Notes under the pieces: model-generated
Seen by the model: the letters and a program-made list of their open reading frames with translations, nothing else
Databases searched by the model: none
What the model was told of the DNA's origin: nothing
Shown here: positions 36,047 to 46,033 of the stretch, piece after piece
Layout: the number at the start of each line of letters is the position of its first letter
Numbering within the stretch: the first letter of the stretch is position 1
Source: Mesorhizobium sp. M3A.F.Ca.ET.080.04.2.1
GTDB taxonomy: Bacteria > Pseudomonadota > Alphaproteobacteria > Rhizobiales > Rhizobiaceae
Direction of reading: 5' to 3'
NCBI RefSeq assembly: GCF_003952525.1
Contig: NZ_CP034451.1
Location: 3,844,001 to 3,908,000 of the forward strand
Length of the DNA stretch: 64,000 bases
Position numbers and translations under genes: made by a program

Positions 36047-37225
36047 ATGCGAAATCTTAATTTCTCGGAAGCTGAGTACAAATCGCGCCTCCGTCGCGTG
36101 AAGGAACGCATGCTGACCGAGGGGGTAGATGTACTTGTCGTCACGGAGCCAGCCAACATCTACTATTTGAGTGGCTATGACGCATGGTCATTTTACACCG
36201 TGCAGGCCCTGATCGTCTTCCAAGAAGTGGAGACGCCTCTGTGGGTCGGACGGCTTATTGACTCGGCAACCGCGCATGTCACGACCTACCTACCAGCCGA
36301 CCGCATTGTCCCGTATCCCGACGTCTACGTTCAGGCTGCGGATCGACACGCTGCGCAGTTTATCGCCGATATGATCCTTTGTGACTGTCCTAGCGCAAAA
36401 GTGGTGGGAGTTGAGATGGGTGCCTACTACTACACGGCTCGCGATCATGCGGAGCTGGTGAAGGCAATGCCGAACGTCCGCTTCAAGGATGTCGAACTTC
36501 TTGTGAACTGGGTCAGGTTCATAAAGAGCGAACAAGAAGTCGCGTACATGCGACAAGCTGGCGAAATCACTGAGCGCATGATGGCTCGCGCTGTTGAAGT
36601 CGCGGCCCCGGGTATTAGAGAGTGCGACGTGGCGGCAGCCATCTACCATGCCCAGATGTCGGGAACCGAATCGTGCGGCGGACTTCCCGCGACTAGCCCG
36701 CCTCATATGGGATTCGGTGCACGAGCCCGTGAAGCTCATCCGATTTTCAGCGATCGCCCTATCGATCCTAATTCCGTCGCCAATATCGAGATCTCCGGCT
36801 GTCGGCTGCGCTATCATGCCCCGATGAGTCGCACGATTTACTTTGGTGAGCCGCCTCAAAACTACCGTGACCTGGCCTCGCACGTCATAGAGGGTATCAA
36901 CGCATCGCTTGACGTGATGCGGCCGGGGGCAACCTGCGAAATGATCGAGGCAGCATGGCGGAAAACGATGAGCGCTCACGGAATCGAAAAAGAGAGCCGG
37001 TTAGGATACTCGATCGGCGCGGCCTATACGCCAACATGGGGCGAGCGTACGGCTAGTATTCGTCGAGGAGATCGCACCGTTCTCCAGCCCGGGGTGGCAC
37101 TCCACTTGATGGCGGGTCTCTGGCTTGAAGACACCGGTATAACGATCACCCAATCGTTGGTCGTTACGGGCAGAGGTTATGAGGCGCTCACTACAACCCC
37201 TCGTGAGCTCATTGTTAAGAACTAA
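36047..37225 (+). CDS. M24-family hydrolase, ectoine hydrolase (DoeA)-like
   Basis: This 392-residue protein has the two-domain creatinase/aminopeptidase P fold. The N-terminal domain contains LVVTEPANIYYLSGYDAWSFY. The C-terminal pita-bread domain lacks the metal-binding aspartates of true aminopeptidases: where they have DAG...D, this has EISGCRLRYHAPMSRT. That replacement, together with YSIGAAYTPTWGERT, is as in ectoine hydrolases, which open the ectoine ring to N-acetyl-diaminobutyrate. The ATG at 36047 follows GGGAGAG. A second member of the group lies at 62730-63911 inside a transporter operon. The substrate could be ectoine, a related cyclic amidine or an amide-type amino-acid derivative. 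Confidence 0.85.
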   Translation: MRNLNFSEAEYKSRLRRVKERMLTEGVDVLVVTEPANIYYLSGYDAWSFYTVQALIVFQEVETPLWVGRLIDSATAHVTTYLPADRIVPYPDVYVQAADRHAAQFIADMILCDCPSAKVVGVEMGAYYYTARDHAELVKAMPNVRFKDVELLVNWVRFIKSEQEVAYMRQAGEITERMMARAVEVAAPGIRECDVAAAIYHAQMSGTESCGGLPATSPPHMGFGARAREAHPIFSDRPIDPNSVANIEISGCRLRYHAPMSRTIYFGEPPQNYRDLASHVIEGINASLDVMRPGATCEMIEAAWRKTMSAHGIEKESRLGYSIGAAYTPTWGERTASIRRGDRTVLQPGVALHLMAGLWLEDTGITITQSLVVTGRGYEALTTTPRELIVKN

Positions 37226-37481
37226 GAAAATCAAGACGATAGTCTGCAGGACGTCACTGAGTATATCTCCGAGATTTACTGTGCAAGATGTTCGATATTC
37301 TGCAGAGTTCTGATTTTTGATGCGGCGACAGGATGCTCGTGAAGCAGGTAATAGCGCTCACCAGGTTCGAATGTGGCTGACCGGCTCCGGCGCGCCGGAA
37401 CTGTCGCCGACCGTTGCCGCCGCACGCATGGTTGTGCTGCCAGGCGATCAGCCTAGTCTGACATAGAATGGAGTAGCAGTC

Positions 37482-38130
37482 ATGAACAGTCACCTCAATT
37501 TCTACATCGAGGGCGCCTAGGTCTCGCCTGTCACGCCAGCCGCGCTCGACGTGATCGACCCCTCGACAGAGGAGGCCTGTACGCAAATTTTCCGTCGGCT
37601 CGAAGGCGCATGTCGACAAGGCCGTCGATGCTGCGAAGGCTGTGTTCCCGTCCTTCTCGCAGATCACCAAGGCCGAGCGGCTGACGCTGCTGCGCTGCAA
37701 CCTGGAAATCTACGACGAGCGCTACGAGGACATCGCGCAGGCTGTTTCCTATGAGACGGGTACGCCGATCACATGGGCGCGCGAGGCGCAGGCCTGGGCC
37801 GGGCAGGCACATATGAAAGCGGCGATCAAGGCGCTTGAGGACTACGAGTTCTTTCGAGAAGCGCGGGACGATGATGATCGTCGGAGGCGATCGGCGTCTC
37901 TGCCCTGATCGCCCTCTGGAGCTGGCCGCTCAACCAGATCGTCTGCAAGGTGGCGCCCGCTCTCGCCGCCGGCTGCACAGTTGTGCTGAAGCCGACCGAG
38001 ATCGCCCCGATCAGCCGCATTATCGTCGCCGAGATCATGCATGCCGCCGGCACGCCGAAGGGCGTGTTCAACTTGGTCAACGGCACCGGGCCGGATGTCG
38101 GACAGGTCATGGCGAGCCACCCCCACGTCG
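37482..38130 (+). pseudogene. Aldehyde dehydrogenase, broken
   Basis: From the ATG at 37482 the N-terminal half of an aldehyde dehydrogenase can be followed: NSHLNFYIEGA, then a TAG where Trp is expected, VIDPSTEEA, AVFPSFSQITKAERL, EDIAQAVSYETGTPI, then frameshifts, and WPLNQIVCKVAPALAAGCTVVLKPTEIAP. The catalytic Cys half is missing. A short unrelated tail runs to the stop at 38207. It lies directly after the M24 gene, so it may once have been part of the same operon. Confidence 0.85.
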
Positions 38131-38235
38131 AGCGGCAATACAAAGCCAGCGTCGAAATTGTTGAGGCCGATCTGAACAGAGTCAATCTGAACCATCTCGC
38201 CGGCTAAGGATTACTATGATGAGAGGATTTCTAAA

Positions 38236-39666
38236 ATGAGATTGAGCGAATATGTCAATTACGACGCTACCGGACTGGCACTCTAGTCTCAACAGGACAA
38301 GTAACCCCCGCGGAGTTGGCGCGGCTAGCCCGAGAGGCTCATGATGAGGTCAATCCTCGCATAAACGCCGTCATCGAGTTCTATGAAGATGCCGAAAACG
38401 TGCCTGGCGCGAGCGAGGGTCTTTTCCATGGCGTGCCTTTCCTTCGCAAGGATGCTGGTGAGACGGAAGCGCCGCCTTCAGGAACAAGGAAGCCGTCTGT
38501 TCCAAGGCTGTCGCGCTGAAATTGACAGCTATTTTTTTCAAAGCGCTCGGAAGAGCGGGCTCCGAACTATAGGAAGAACGGCCACACCGGAGCTTGGGAT
38601 GTCTATAATGGGTGAAAGTATGATCAATGGCATCACCCGCAATCCCTGGAACCTTGAACGCTCTACAGGGGGCTCGTCTGCCGGAGCAGCCGCGGCGGTG
38701 GCCGTAGGTATCACGCCTATCGCCCACGGCAACGATGGCGGCGGGTCGATACGCATCCCAGCTGCTTGGTGCGGACTCGTCGGGCTAAGTCCGTCTCGCG
38801 GACGTGTTTCCGGCGGCCCATGCAACCAGGACGCATCATTTGGCCTATCGCGCGAGTTTGTTTTATGTCGAACCGTGCGTGATATGGCCGGCGCGCTCGA
38901 TGCCTTTTCGGATCCCTATCCTGGCGATCCATTTATCATTGTCCGGCCGAACCGCTCCTATGTGGAGGAGCTTTCACAGCCTACCGGCACCCTGAGAGTG
39001 GGAGTGGCAAGGACCAAGTGGGGCGAGGTGGATTGTGAGCCGGAAGTCCTGAACGCCGTCGAATCGACGGCCGCCCTTCTCGAGGAAATGGGCCACAACG
39101 TCACCGACATCGAGCCGCCATATGAGCCGATCGAGTACTTGCGGAGTAACCTCGCCAAAACATTTTTTTTCGCGACTTCACTTGAAGAGACGGCGCGGAC
39201 CTTGGGACGCCCGATCAACGCTGACACCTTAGAGCCCATCAACCTCAAACTTTATGAATACGGCCGGAATTCGCAGCGGCGTCCAGGGGACGCAGAAGAG
39301 GGCTACCGGAGAATGCGGCGCCGGGTGGGTGAGGCGATTCATGCCTTTGACATCCTGCTAACCCCCACAATGCCAATGGTAGCCCTACCGCACGGCGGCT
39401 TGAACAGTACGATCAACCCGACGCTGTCGGCGGAGGAATTCAAGGCAGCGGATGCTGCGCACATCCAGTACACAGGCGTATTTAATGTCTCTGGTCAGCC
39501 TGCCGTATCCTTGCCGTTGGCACAAAGCGCCAGCGGCCTCCCAATCGGGATTCAGATTGTCGGTCGCTTTGGGGATGAGGGCACACTGGTCCGTATCGCA
39601 CGAGATCTGGAAGAAGCCAGACCTTGGAACAAACGGCGACCTAAGACTTGGGCAGGCGGCAAATGA
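38236..39666 (+). pseudogene. Amidase, second copy with broken N-terminus
   Basis: From QEQGSRLFQGCRAE onward (about 38480) it is nearly identical to the intact amidase on the other strand (55616-57049). It includes the Ser-Ser-Lys region STGGSSAGAAAAVAVG and GNDGGGSIRIP. The first 80 codons are diverged and contain an early TAG after YDATGLAL, further stops and a 2-bp deletion near 38470. Together these remove the catalytic Lys motif (RKDAGE) from the frame. An open frame from 38383 exists but begins out of frame. Confidence 0.88.
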
Positions 39667-39715
39667 CAGTCACGCCGAAGAAGATGGGGGCTGACGACGG
39701 CCTCGTTCCCTCCCC
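38470..39715. repeat. Inverted repeat, left copy (pairs with 55567-56812)
   Basis: Coordinates pair as x and 95282 minus x. The sequence is almost identical (one change noted: Arg for His codon near 38638) and stops being so abruptly at 39715, just after the amidase stop. On the N-terminal side the two genes remain homologous but clearly diverged. Confidence 0.9.
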
Positions 39716-40009
39716 TTATTCAAGGCCGCATAGCGGAATCGAGGACGAACGAGACAGGAGGCCGAAACGAGCTCCCGAGCGGAGCGACGCCCGAGGGAGG
39801 GAGTGGATGACGGCGCCAGATTGTGTAGCATGCGGCCGACCCAAATCGGCCGTCTGCCAAGCCGCTCCATACCCTGCTTATCCCATCAAGTGCCACGTGA
39901 GCACGAAGAGAATCCAGGCACCCGAAAGGGTCGAAAAAACTCACAAGCGAGCGGCCGCCCTTGATTCATTAGAGAACCCAAGCAGTTTCAGGAGAACCCC
40001 CGATCCAGG

Positions 40010-40620
40010 CTGTTGGCCTGCCGCGCCATGTTACCAGAGCCGGAGCTCGACATCACGGCTTGCGGCGTAATCGCTTTCGAACGAAGCCGCGATACGCATG
40101 GATGCGGTCGGGCGGTGGACTGCCGCACGCCGGCTGGTCTCTCGGCGGATGCGGCAGCGAGCGCGGTGGGTGTCTCACGCGCCTCACTCTTACCGCTGGG
40201 CGAAGCGGCCGAACCCTTCTCACGGTGGCCGCGACTGCCACGCCTGCCGCAATGGAGCGCAGCGCTGACGCAGAGCGTCGAAGAGCTTCGCGCTGACAAC
40301 TCGATGTGGGGCAAGAAGAAGCTCGCCTGCCGTTGAGGCGGGAGGAAATTGCCGTCTCCGCCTCGAGGTCGGCCGCAGCCTCATGGCCAGCGGCCTCGTC
40401 ACGCCGGTCCCGACATTCCGCCGAAAGCCCGGCGGCCGCCGCTTCCGCCTGATCGGCCTCGATCGTCATGCAACGCGCCTGCCCAAGGGCCTCAAGCCCA
40501 CCATGCCCGAACAGACCTCGACACCGTCTTCGTCGACCTCGCCTCCGGCAGGGCTGTCAAGCACTTCACCGCCTACGACCCTGTCGCCCGAGCCATGAAG
40601 AATGACTTCCTCGTTCCTCA
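40010..40620 (+). mobile_element. IS481/rve-type transposase remnant
   Basis: Frames together encode a helix-turn-helix segment and PRLPRLPQWSAALTQSVEEL, NSMWGKKKLA, then LVTPVPTFRRKPGGRRFRL, then DLDTVFVDLASGRAVKHFTAYDPVA (first catalytic Asp region of the integrase core). Several frameshifts are present and the rest of the core is missing. Confidence 0.75.
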
Positions 40621-40739
40621 GTCTTTGTCGGCTTGTGGACGTGGATGTTCGATGACCCGGCTCGACATGACGCTGATGCGCCTCGCTCGGATGGTCAGGG
40701 GTGCATATGATTCTTGAGAAAAGAGGATTTGAAGAATGC

Positions 40740-40840
40740 CTTGCTGTGAGAGGGCATGAGCCCAAGCGACGGTGACCGGAGGCTCCTGCACAGCGCCGGT
40801 AATCAAAAGGTTGCAACAGATCCTCACGCCTTCGTGACAG
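40740..40840. mobile_element. End of an IS6-family-like element
   Basis: CACAGCGCCG followed by TCAAAAGGTTGCAA and GATCCT occurs here and at 48535-48570 beside an IS6 transposase fragment, which marks it as a stray end of the same element type. Confidence 0.5.
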
Positions 40841-41254
40841 AACGCCCAGGGGCAAAGAACCAGGTCGCTCGCGAATAGGACGGACTCGACCATGGCTCTC
40901 TAGTCAAAAGTTTTGCGCGGCGGTCCAGAAATTTGCGCTTATCTCAAAACGAGATGGGCGTAAGGCAAAAAAAATATTGGAGTGTCCGATGCATCGGTGA
41001 CCATAGTTCGGGGTCGATGGCTGAGGCAATTGCTTTGGACCAAGGAGGCGAAGGGCGCAGAAGCAGGAGGAATGACGATGGTGCCGGGAGACGCTGCAGC
41101 TCAGATATGGCGAGTGCGGCCGTGCGGTCGCTGGGGAGGTCAAGCGTTGTGAGCCTCGCAAGATGATGTTCGTGCAAGCCTGAGGCCGCCTCAGGCACCT
41201 TTCGATCGGTACACCCTCTGCGGTGGCTAGCGTCGCAATCTAGGGATCACAACC
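40841..41254. promoter_or_regulatory. Upstream region of the D-2-hydroxyacid dehydrogenase gene, with perfect palindrome
   Basis: No gene seen. At 40941-40955 the sequence ATCTC-AAAAC-GAGAT is a perfect inverted repeat. The identical 15-mer occurs at 58086-58100, upstream of the DUF2817 gene, and both are followed some 45 bp later by CATAGTTCGG. It looks like an operator shared by two catabolic transcription units. Confidence 0.55.
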
Positions 41255-42218
41255 ATGGCTGTTGAAACCCCAGAACTTACTATTGTCCTCAACGACTATG
41301 CCGCCGAATCTTATGCGCGACTTATCAAAGAGCGTTTTCCGCAGGTGCGCACCTTAGTGGCGCCCGACTCCGACCGGCTGGAACGGTACATAGGCGAGGC
41401 GGATGCGCTGCTTGGCGCCCGCTTTCCCGTGGAGGTCTTCGACAAGGCGAAGAAGCTGCGCTGGTTCCAGTGCGCCAACGCTGGAATTGATACCATCTTT
41501 CCCATTCGCGATAGAGTGGGAGAGCTAATGGTTACCAATGCACGCGGCATCCACGGCGATGTCATTGCCGATCATGTGATGGCCGGCGTGACGATGCTGC
41601 ATTGGGATTTCCGGCGATTTCTGCGGGAGCAGAATGATCGGCAATGGAGCCCACGATTTGTAGCGCCGCTGGCAGAAAAGACACTTGGCGTCGTCGGATT
41701 GGGATCGATTGGAGCGACCATCGCCCGGCGCGCCAAGAGTGCGGGTATGACGGTGGTTGGTTCAAAGCGGGACATCTCTTTGCCAGTCGAGGGTGTCGAC
41801 CGGCTGTTCGCCTCCGACGCACTCGAGGATCTGCTGCCTCTTTGCGATTTCGTTGTCTTGGCACTACCGGGAACGCCGGAGACGGCGGGTGCCATCGAAG
41901 CAGCCGAGATCGGGCTCATCAGGCCCCATGCGTTTCTAAATCAATATCGCTCGAGGCAGCGTTGTGGTGGAGGCCGAACTCATCAAGGCGCTGCGGACCG
42001 GCGCGATCGCAGGTGCAATGCTTGACGTATTCGAGAAGGAGCCGCTGCCCGAGGACAACCCGCTTTGGGACATGCCAAACGTGATCGTCACACCGCATCT
42101 GGCGGGAAGTCCGACGAATTATGAGGATCGAGTGTTCTCCATCTTCGCGGATAATCTCGATCGTTTCATCAAGGGAGAGGCACTGATGAATGTCGTGGAT
42201 CTGGGGCGCGGCTATTAA
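41255..42218 (+). pseudogene. D-2-hydroxyacid dehydrogenase, one-base frameshift
   Basis: The two frames 41255-41940 and 41941-42218 together make a normal 320-residue NAD-dependent D-2-hydroxyacid dehydrogenase. It has the NAD fold GVVGLGSIGATIARRA, then (after removing one A at 41938-41941) the arginine segment INIARGSVV, the Glu of VFEKEPLPEDN and the catalytic His of TPHLAGSPTNYEDR. The single extra base within AAA is the only lesion, so a sequencing error or programmed slip is possible. It stands just upstream of the ABC importer operon and may belong to the same catabolic pathway. Confidence 0.87.
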
Positions 42219-42455
42219 CGGGGGAACTGGGCTGGCGTGGAGGGCGCTGTGCTGTTTTGCGACCGCTAGGTGCTTCGTCAGACACTGTCGAGGCTCATTC
42301 GGATGACGAAGGGCGACGTCGGCTTGCAGCCTTAGGCGAAGTCAATCGCTCGTAGCGATGATGGGAAGAACACCAAGAAAGGAAATGCCATGACTAAATC
42401 AATGGGACGTGGATTTTCGGCGTCAATCAGAGAAACGTCGGGGAGGATATAACAC
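42219..42455. other. Leader of the ABC importer operon
   Basis: No gene. A purine-rich GGGGAGGATATAACAC sequence directly before the ATG at 42456 is the ribosome binding site. Confidence 0.5.
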
Positions 42456-44117
42456 ATGAGCAAGAACTATCGCACTCTTGATCAAATCAGGCGCAACCAC
42501 TCCCCGCTCGAAAACCACCTGGTTGACGGCCTCGTTGATGGCCGGGTCAGCCGCCGCGACTTTATCCGCCATGGCAGCCTGCTCGGCCTGTCGCTGCCGC
42601 TGCTGAGCGGCATAGCCACGGTCGCGGGCTTCAGTGGCATGCCCTCGCTCGCTCGCGCGCAGGGCTCGCCTGGCGCCACCATTCGCGTCGCCGGCGACAT
42701 GCCGGCGGCGACGATCGATCCTGTGACTATCTCCGACGGAGGTAGCTTTGTGCTATTAGGGCAGGTCGGAGAATACCTCTGCATCGCCGGTTCGGACCTC
42801 GTGCTGCAGCCGGCGTTGGCTGAAAGCTGGAAGCCGAACGACACCGGCACGATGTGGACCTTCAAGCTGCGGAAGGGCGTGAAATTCCACAGCGGCGGCG
42901 AGATGAAGGCCGACGACGTCGTGGCCAGCATCGACCGTCTCGCCGATCCGGCCAATTCATCCAACGCGCTGTCGGTGTTCCGCGGCCTATTGCAGAAGGG
43001 CGCGACAAAGAAGGTTGATGACTATACGGTCGAGTTCCACCTCGACGCGCCGAACGGCAACTTCCCCTACATGGTGTCGTCGGACAACTACAATGCCATT
43101 ATCATCCCGGCGAGCTATAAGGGCGACTACGAGAAGAGCTTCGACGGTACCGGGCCGTTCAAGCTGGAGAAATACACGTCCAAGGTCGGCGCCTCCTTCG
43201 TTCGCAACGAAAATTACTGGGGCGACAAGGTGCTGCCGGAGCGCATCGAGTTCATATTCTTCTCCGATGATCAATCGGCTATCCTGGCGCTGCTTGGCGG
43301 TGAGGTCGATGTCATCTCACTTTCGGCGGCGGCCGGCGTTAGCCTACTCAACAACCCGAACGTCAATATCGACAGCGTGAAGACGGCCTCGCACTCGCAG
43401 TTCCACATGCGCTGCGATTCCGATCCGTTCAAGGATCCACGCGTGCGTCGCGCCGTGGCGCTCTGCCTTGATCGCGACAAGTTGGTTGCCGGCCTGTTTA
43501 AGGGCCGCGCTTCACCAGGCAACGACAGCCCGTTCGCTCCAGTCTACCCCTCGACTGACACGAGCGTGCCGCAGCGCAAGCAGGACTTCGCCCAGGCCAA
43601 GCAGTTAATGCAGGCGGCCGGCGTCGGCAAAGGATTCAAAGTGACCCTGACCACCGCGCGCTTCGTGGAGCTTCCCGACTATGCGCAGCTGATCCAGAAT
43701 TGGGTTAAGGAGATCGGCATCGAGCTCCAACTCAACATGCTCCCCCTGGGCGCCTATTATGGCGATGCGGTGTTCGGCAAGTCGCCTTGGCTGGACTCGG
43801 TGATGGGCATCTGCGACTACGGCCATCGCGGCGCGCCGAACGTCCTGCTTTCCGCTCCGCTGACAAGCAACGGTAGCTGGAACGCCGCGCATTTCAAGAG
43901 CAAGGACTACGACACGCTGGTGTCCAGCTATATCGCGGCCCTAGATCTGGAGGCGCAGAAGGCAACGGCCGGCAAGATCCAGAACCTGCTTCTTGAGGAA
44001 ACGCCTGTTATCTTCGGATACTTCTACGACGACCTGACGGTGACCGCGAAGGGCGTGTTCGGGATCAAGAAGACTGGCATGGGGCAGCTGTTCTTCGACA
44101 AAGCATCGAAGGCATGA
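42456..44117 (+). CDS. ABC importer substrate-binding protein, family 5 (peptide/opine type), Tat-exported
   Basis: This 553-residue protein has a twin-arginine signal (VSRRDFIRHGSLLGLSLPLLSG, cleavage after ARAQ near residue 69). The mature part follows the dipeptide/oligopeptide-binding family: LQPALAESWKPNDTG, WTFKLRKGVKFHSGGEMKADDV, DSVKTASHSQFHMRCDSDPFKDPRVRRAVALCLDR. It would capture its ligand in the periplasm and deliver it to the two permeases encoded next. The ATG at 42456 follows GGAGG. Members of this family bind peptides, opines or nickel chelates, so the ligand here could be an amide- or peptide-like symbiotic metabolite. Confidence 0.9.
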   Translation: MSKNYRTLDQIRRNHSPLENHLVDGLVDGRVSRRDFIRHGSLLGLSLPLLSGIATVAGFSGMPSLARAQGSPGATIRVAGDMPAATIDPVTISDGGSFVLLGQVGEYLCIAGSDLVLQPALAESWKPNDTGTMWTFKLRKGVKFHSGGEMKADDVVASIDRLADPANSSNALSVFRGLLQKGATKKVDDYTVEFHLDAPNGNFPYMVSSDNYNAIIIPASYKGDYEKSFDGTGPFKLEKYTSKVGASFVRNENYWGDKVLPERIEFIFFSDDQSAILALLGGEVDVISLSAAAGVSLLNNPNVNIDSVKTASHSQFHMRCDSDPFKDPRVRRAVALCLDRDKLVAGLFKGRASPGNDSPFAPVYPSTDTSVPQRKQDFAQAKQLMQAAGVGKGFKVTLTTARFVELPDYAQLIQNWVKEIGIELQLNMLPLGAYYGDAVFGKSPWLDSVMGICDYGHRGAPNVLLSAPLTSNGSWNAAHFKSKDYDTLVSSYIAALDLEAQKATAGKIQNLLLEETPVIFGYFYDDLTVTAKGVFGIKKTGMGQLFFDKASKA

Positions 44118-44123
44118 GTCACA

Positions 44124-44187
44124 GCCAGCCCGTTGCGGGGCTGGCCCACAAGCTTATAACAGCCAGCTCCCTTGCGGGGGCTGGCTC
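44124..44187 (+). promoter_or_regulatory. Two tandem stem-loops between binding-protein and permease genes
   Basis: GCCAGCCC-GTTGC-GGGGCTGGC (44124-44145) and AGCCAGCTCCC-TTGC-GGGGGCTGGCT (44161-44186) are near-perfect hairpins with the same loop. In binding-protein operons such structures protect the upstream mRNA and lower permease synthesis. No T-run follows, so they are not clear terminators. Confidence 0.7.
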
Positions 44188-45158
44188 CACGAGGAGTATT
44201 AGCTATTCTTTCCTTTCTCGTTAGGCGAGTCTCACTGTCGCTCGTCACGCTGTTCCTGCTCAGCATCATGGTGTTCCTGGGTGGCCAGGTGCTGCCCGGC
44301 AATGTCGGGCGGGCCATATTGGGTCCGCTTGCCGACCAGCGCGCCGTCGACACGCTCAATCACACGCTCGGCGTCGACCGTCCGCTGCTCACCCAATATG
44401 GCAGCTGGATCTGGAACTTCATCCAGGGCGACATGGGCACGTCCTATCTTTTCCGCTCGCCGGTGGCGCCCTTCGTCATCGATGCCTTGGGCAATTCGAT
44501 GAAACTGGCGGCGGTCGCCTTCGTGCTGGTGGTGCCGATCGGCATCCTAGGCGGCGTCATCGCGGCGCTCAATCTCGACCGGCCGCTCGACCGCATCATC
44601 AGCCTTGGCGGCCTGTCGGTGACGGTGCTGCCCGAATTCGTCACCGGCATCATCCTGATCCTGATTTTCGGGGTCTGGCTGCGCTGGCTGCCGATTTCGG
44701 CCGCATGGCCGCGGGATGCCGGCTTGTTCACCCAACTCTATTACCTGATCCTGCCTTCGCTGCCGCTGTTCCTGGTGCTGTTCGGCTACATCGCCCGCAT
44801 GGCGCGCTCCGGCATGATCGAGGCACTCGATGCCGACTATACACGAACAGCGGTGCTCAAGGGCCTGCCGTGGCGAACGGTGATCTGGCGCCATGTCCTG
44901 CGCAATGCGCTGCTGCCGACCATCACCGTCATCGCCACCCAGACCGGCTATCTCATCGGCGGCCTGGTGGTGATCGAGACGCTGTTCCGCTACCAGGGCA
45001 TCGGCTCGCTGATCTTTACCGCGGCGCGGGGCAAGGATTTTCCGATCCTCGAAGCCGGCACCCTGACTATCGGCATCGTCTATGCGATCGCCACCCTGGC
45101 CGCCGACTTTCTCTACTGCGTGCTCAATCCGCGAATTCGGCTGGAGACAGACCAATGA
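44172..45158 (+). CDS. ABC importer permease, DppB-like
   Basis: Inner-membrane permease of the peptide/nickel class with about six hydrophobic segments. It has the DppB N-terminal signature FLVRRVSLSLVTLFLLSIMVF and the family ATPase-contact loop around YTRTAVLKGLPWRTVIWRHVLRNALLP. The start is uncertain. TTG at 44172 lies inside the second hairpin. The best-placed ribosome site, GAGGAG at 44191-44196, leads instead to an ATT at 44205, where family alignment begins. Its stop overlaps the next gene as ATGA, so both permeases are coupled. Confidence 0.88.
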   Translation: MRGLAPRGVLAILSFLVRRVSLSLVTLFLLSIMVFLGGQVLPGNVGRAILGPLADQRAVDTLNHTLGVDRPLLTQYGSWIWNFIQGDMGTSYLFRSPVAPFVIDALGNSMKLAAVAFVLVVPIGILGGVIAALNLDRPLDRIISLGGLSVTVLPEFVTGIILILIFGVWLRWLPISAAWPRDAGLFTQLYYLILPSLPLFLVLFGYIARMARSGMIEALDADYTRTAVLKGLPWRTVIWRHVLRNALLPTITVIATQTGYLIGGLVVIETLFRYQGIGSLIFTAARGKDFPILEAGTLTIGIVYAIATLAADFLYCVLNPRIRLETDQ

Positions 45159-46033
45159 CCATCACCGACACGAGCATGCCGACGCCCGATGATACAGGCA
45201 GGCGCGGCTTGATGGCGGACGTGTTCTTTTCGCTGCTGCGGTCTGCTACTTTCCTCACCGGCTTCGCCATCGTCCTGTTCTGGATCTCCTGCGCGCTGTT
45301 CGGCGAGCATTTCGTCCCCTACGACCCACTGGCAACCGACATCATCAACGCGCTTGCGCCACCGTCTTCCGAACACTGGTTCGGTACCGACCAGATCGGC
45401 CGCGATGTCTACTCCCGCGTCATCGTCGGCTCGCGCGACATTCTGACCGTTGCGCCGCTGGCGACACTGCTGGCGACCGTGGCCGGCACCGCGCTCGGCC
45501 TGTTCACCGGCTATTTTCGCGGTCTCGTCGACGATGTCGTCAGCCGCCTTCTCGAAGCCTTCATGGCGATCCCCGGGGTCATCGTAGCGCTGCTGGCCAT
45601 CGTGGCGCTCGGCACCTCCAAGACGATGGTTATCGTCGTCATTGGCCTCAGCTTCGCTCCAATCATCGCGCGCACCGTGCGCTCCGCCGTGCTGGCCGAG
45701 CGCGAACTCGACTATGTCGCGGCGGCACAGCTTCGACATGAAAGTGCCCTGCATACGATGTTCGTCGAGATCCTGCCGAACGTCATCCCGCCGATCCTGG
45801 TCGAAACTACCATGCGCCTCGGCTACTCGGTTTTCGCGGTCGCTACGCTCAGCTTCTTGGGGTTCGGGATCCAGCCGCCCTCGCCCGACTGGGGGCTCTC
45901 GATCTCCAACAATTACGGCATGATCAGCGGCGGCTTCTGGTGGACGGTGCTGTTCGACGCGCTGGCCATCGCCTCCCTGGTGATCGGCGTCAACCTGGCG
46001 GCCGACGGCGTTCATGGAGCGCTCAATGACTAG
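45155..46033 (+). CDS. ABC importer permease, DppC-like
   Basis: A 292-residue permease with the DppC layout: an N-terminal segment, a periplasmic loop ending HWFGTDQIGRDVYSRVIVGSR, then five membrane helices. The coupling loop is LDYVAAAQLRHESALHTMFVEILPNVIPPILV and the C-terminal motif is SFLGFGIQPPSPDWG. It pairs with the DppB-like protein in the inner membrane. The ATG at 45155 overlaps the previous stop. Its own end overlaps the ATPase start by 8 nt. Confidence 0.92.
   Translation: MTITDTSMPTPDDTGRRGLMADVFFSLLRSATFLTGFAIVLFWISCALFGEHFVPYDPLATDIINALAPPSSEHWFGTDQIGRDVYSRVIVGSRDILTVAPLATLLATVAGTALGLFTGYFRGLVDDVVSRLLEAFMAIPGVIVALLAIVALGTSKTMVIVVIGLSFAPIIARTVRSAVLAERELDYVAAAQLRHESALHTMFVEILPNVIPPILVETTMRLGYSVFAVATLSFLGFGIQPPSPDWGLSISNNYGMISGGFWWTVLFDALAIASLVIGVNLAADGVHGALND

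Noticed and set aside
42235..42255. GG-N10-GC pattern upstream of the peptide-type binding protein gene
   Set aside because: The sequence CTGGCGTGGAGGGCGC lacks the TTGC element. Such spacing matches are common by chance in GC-rich DNA.
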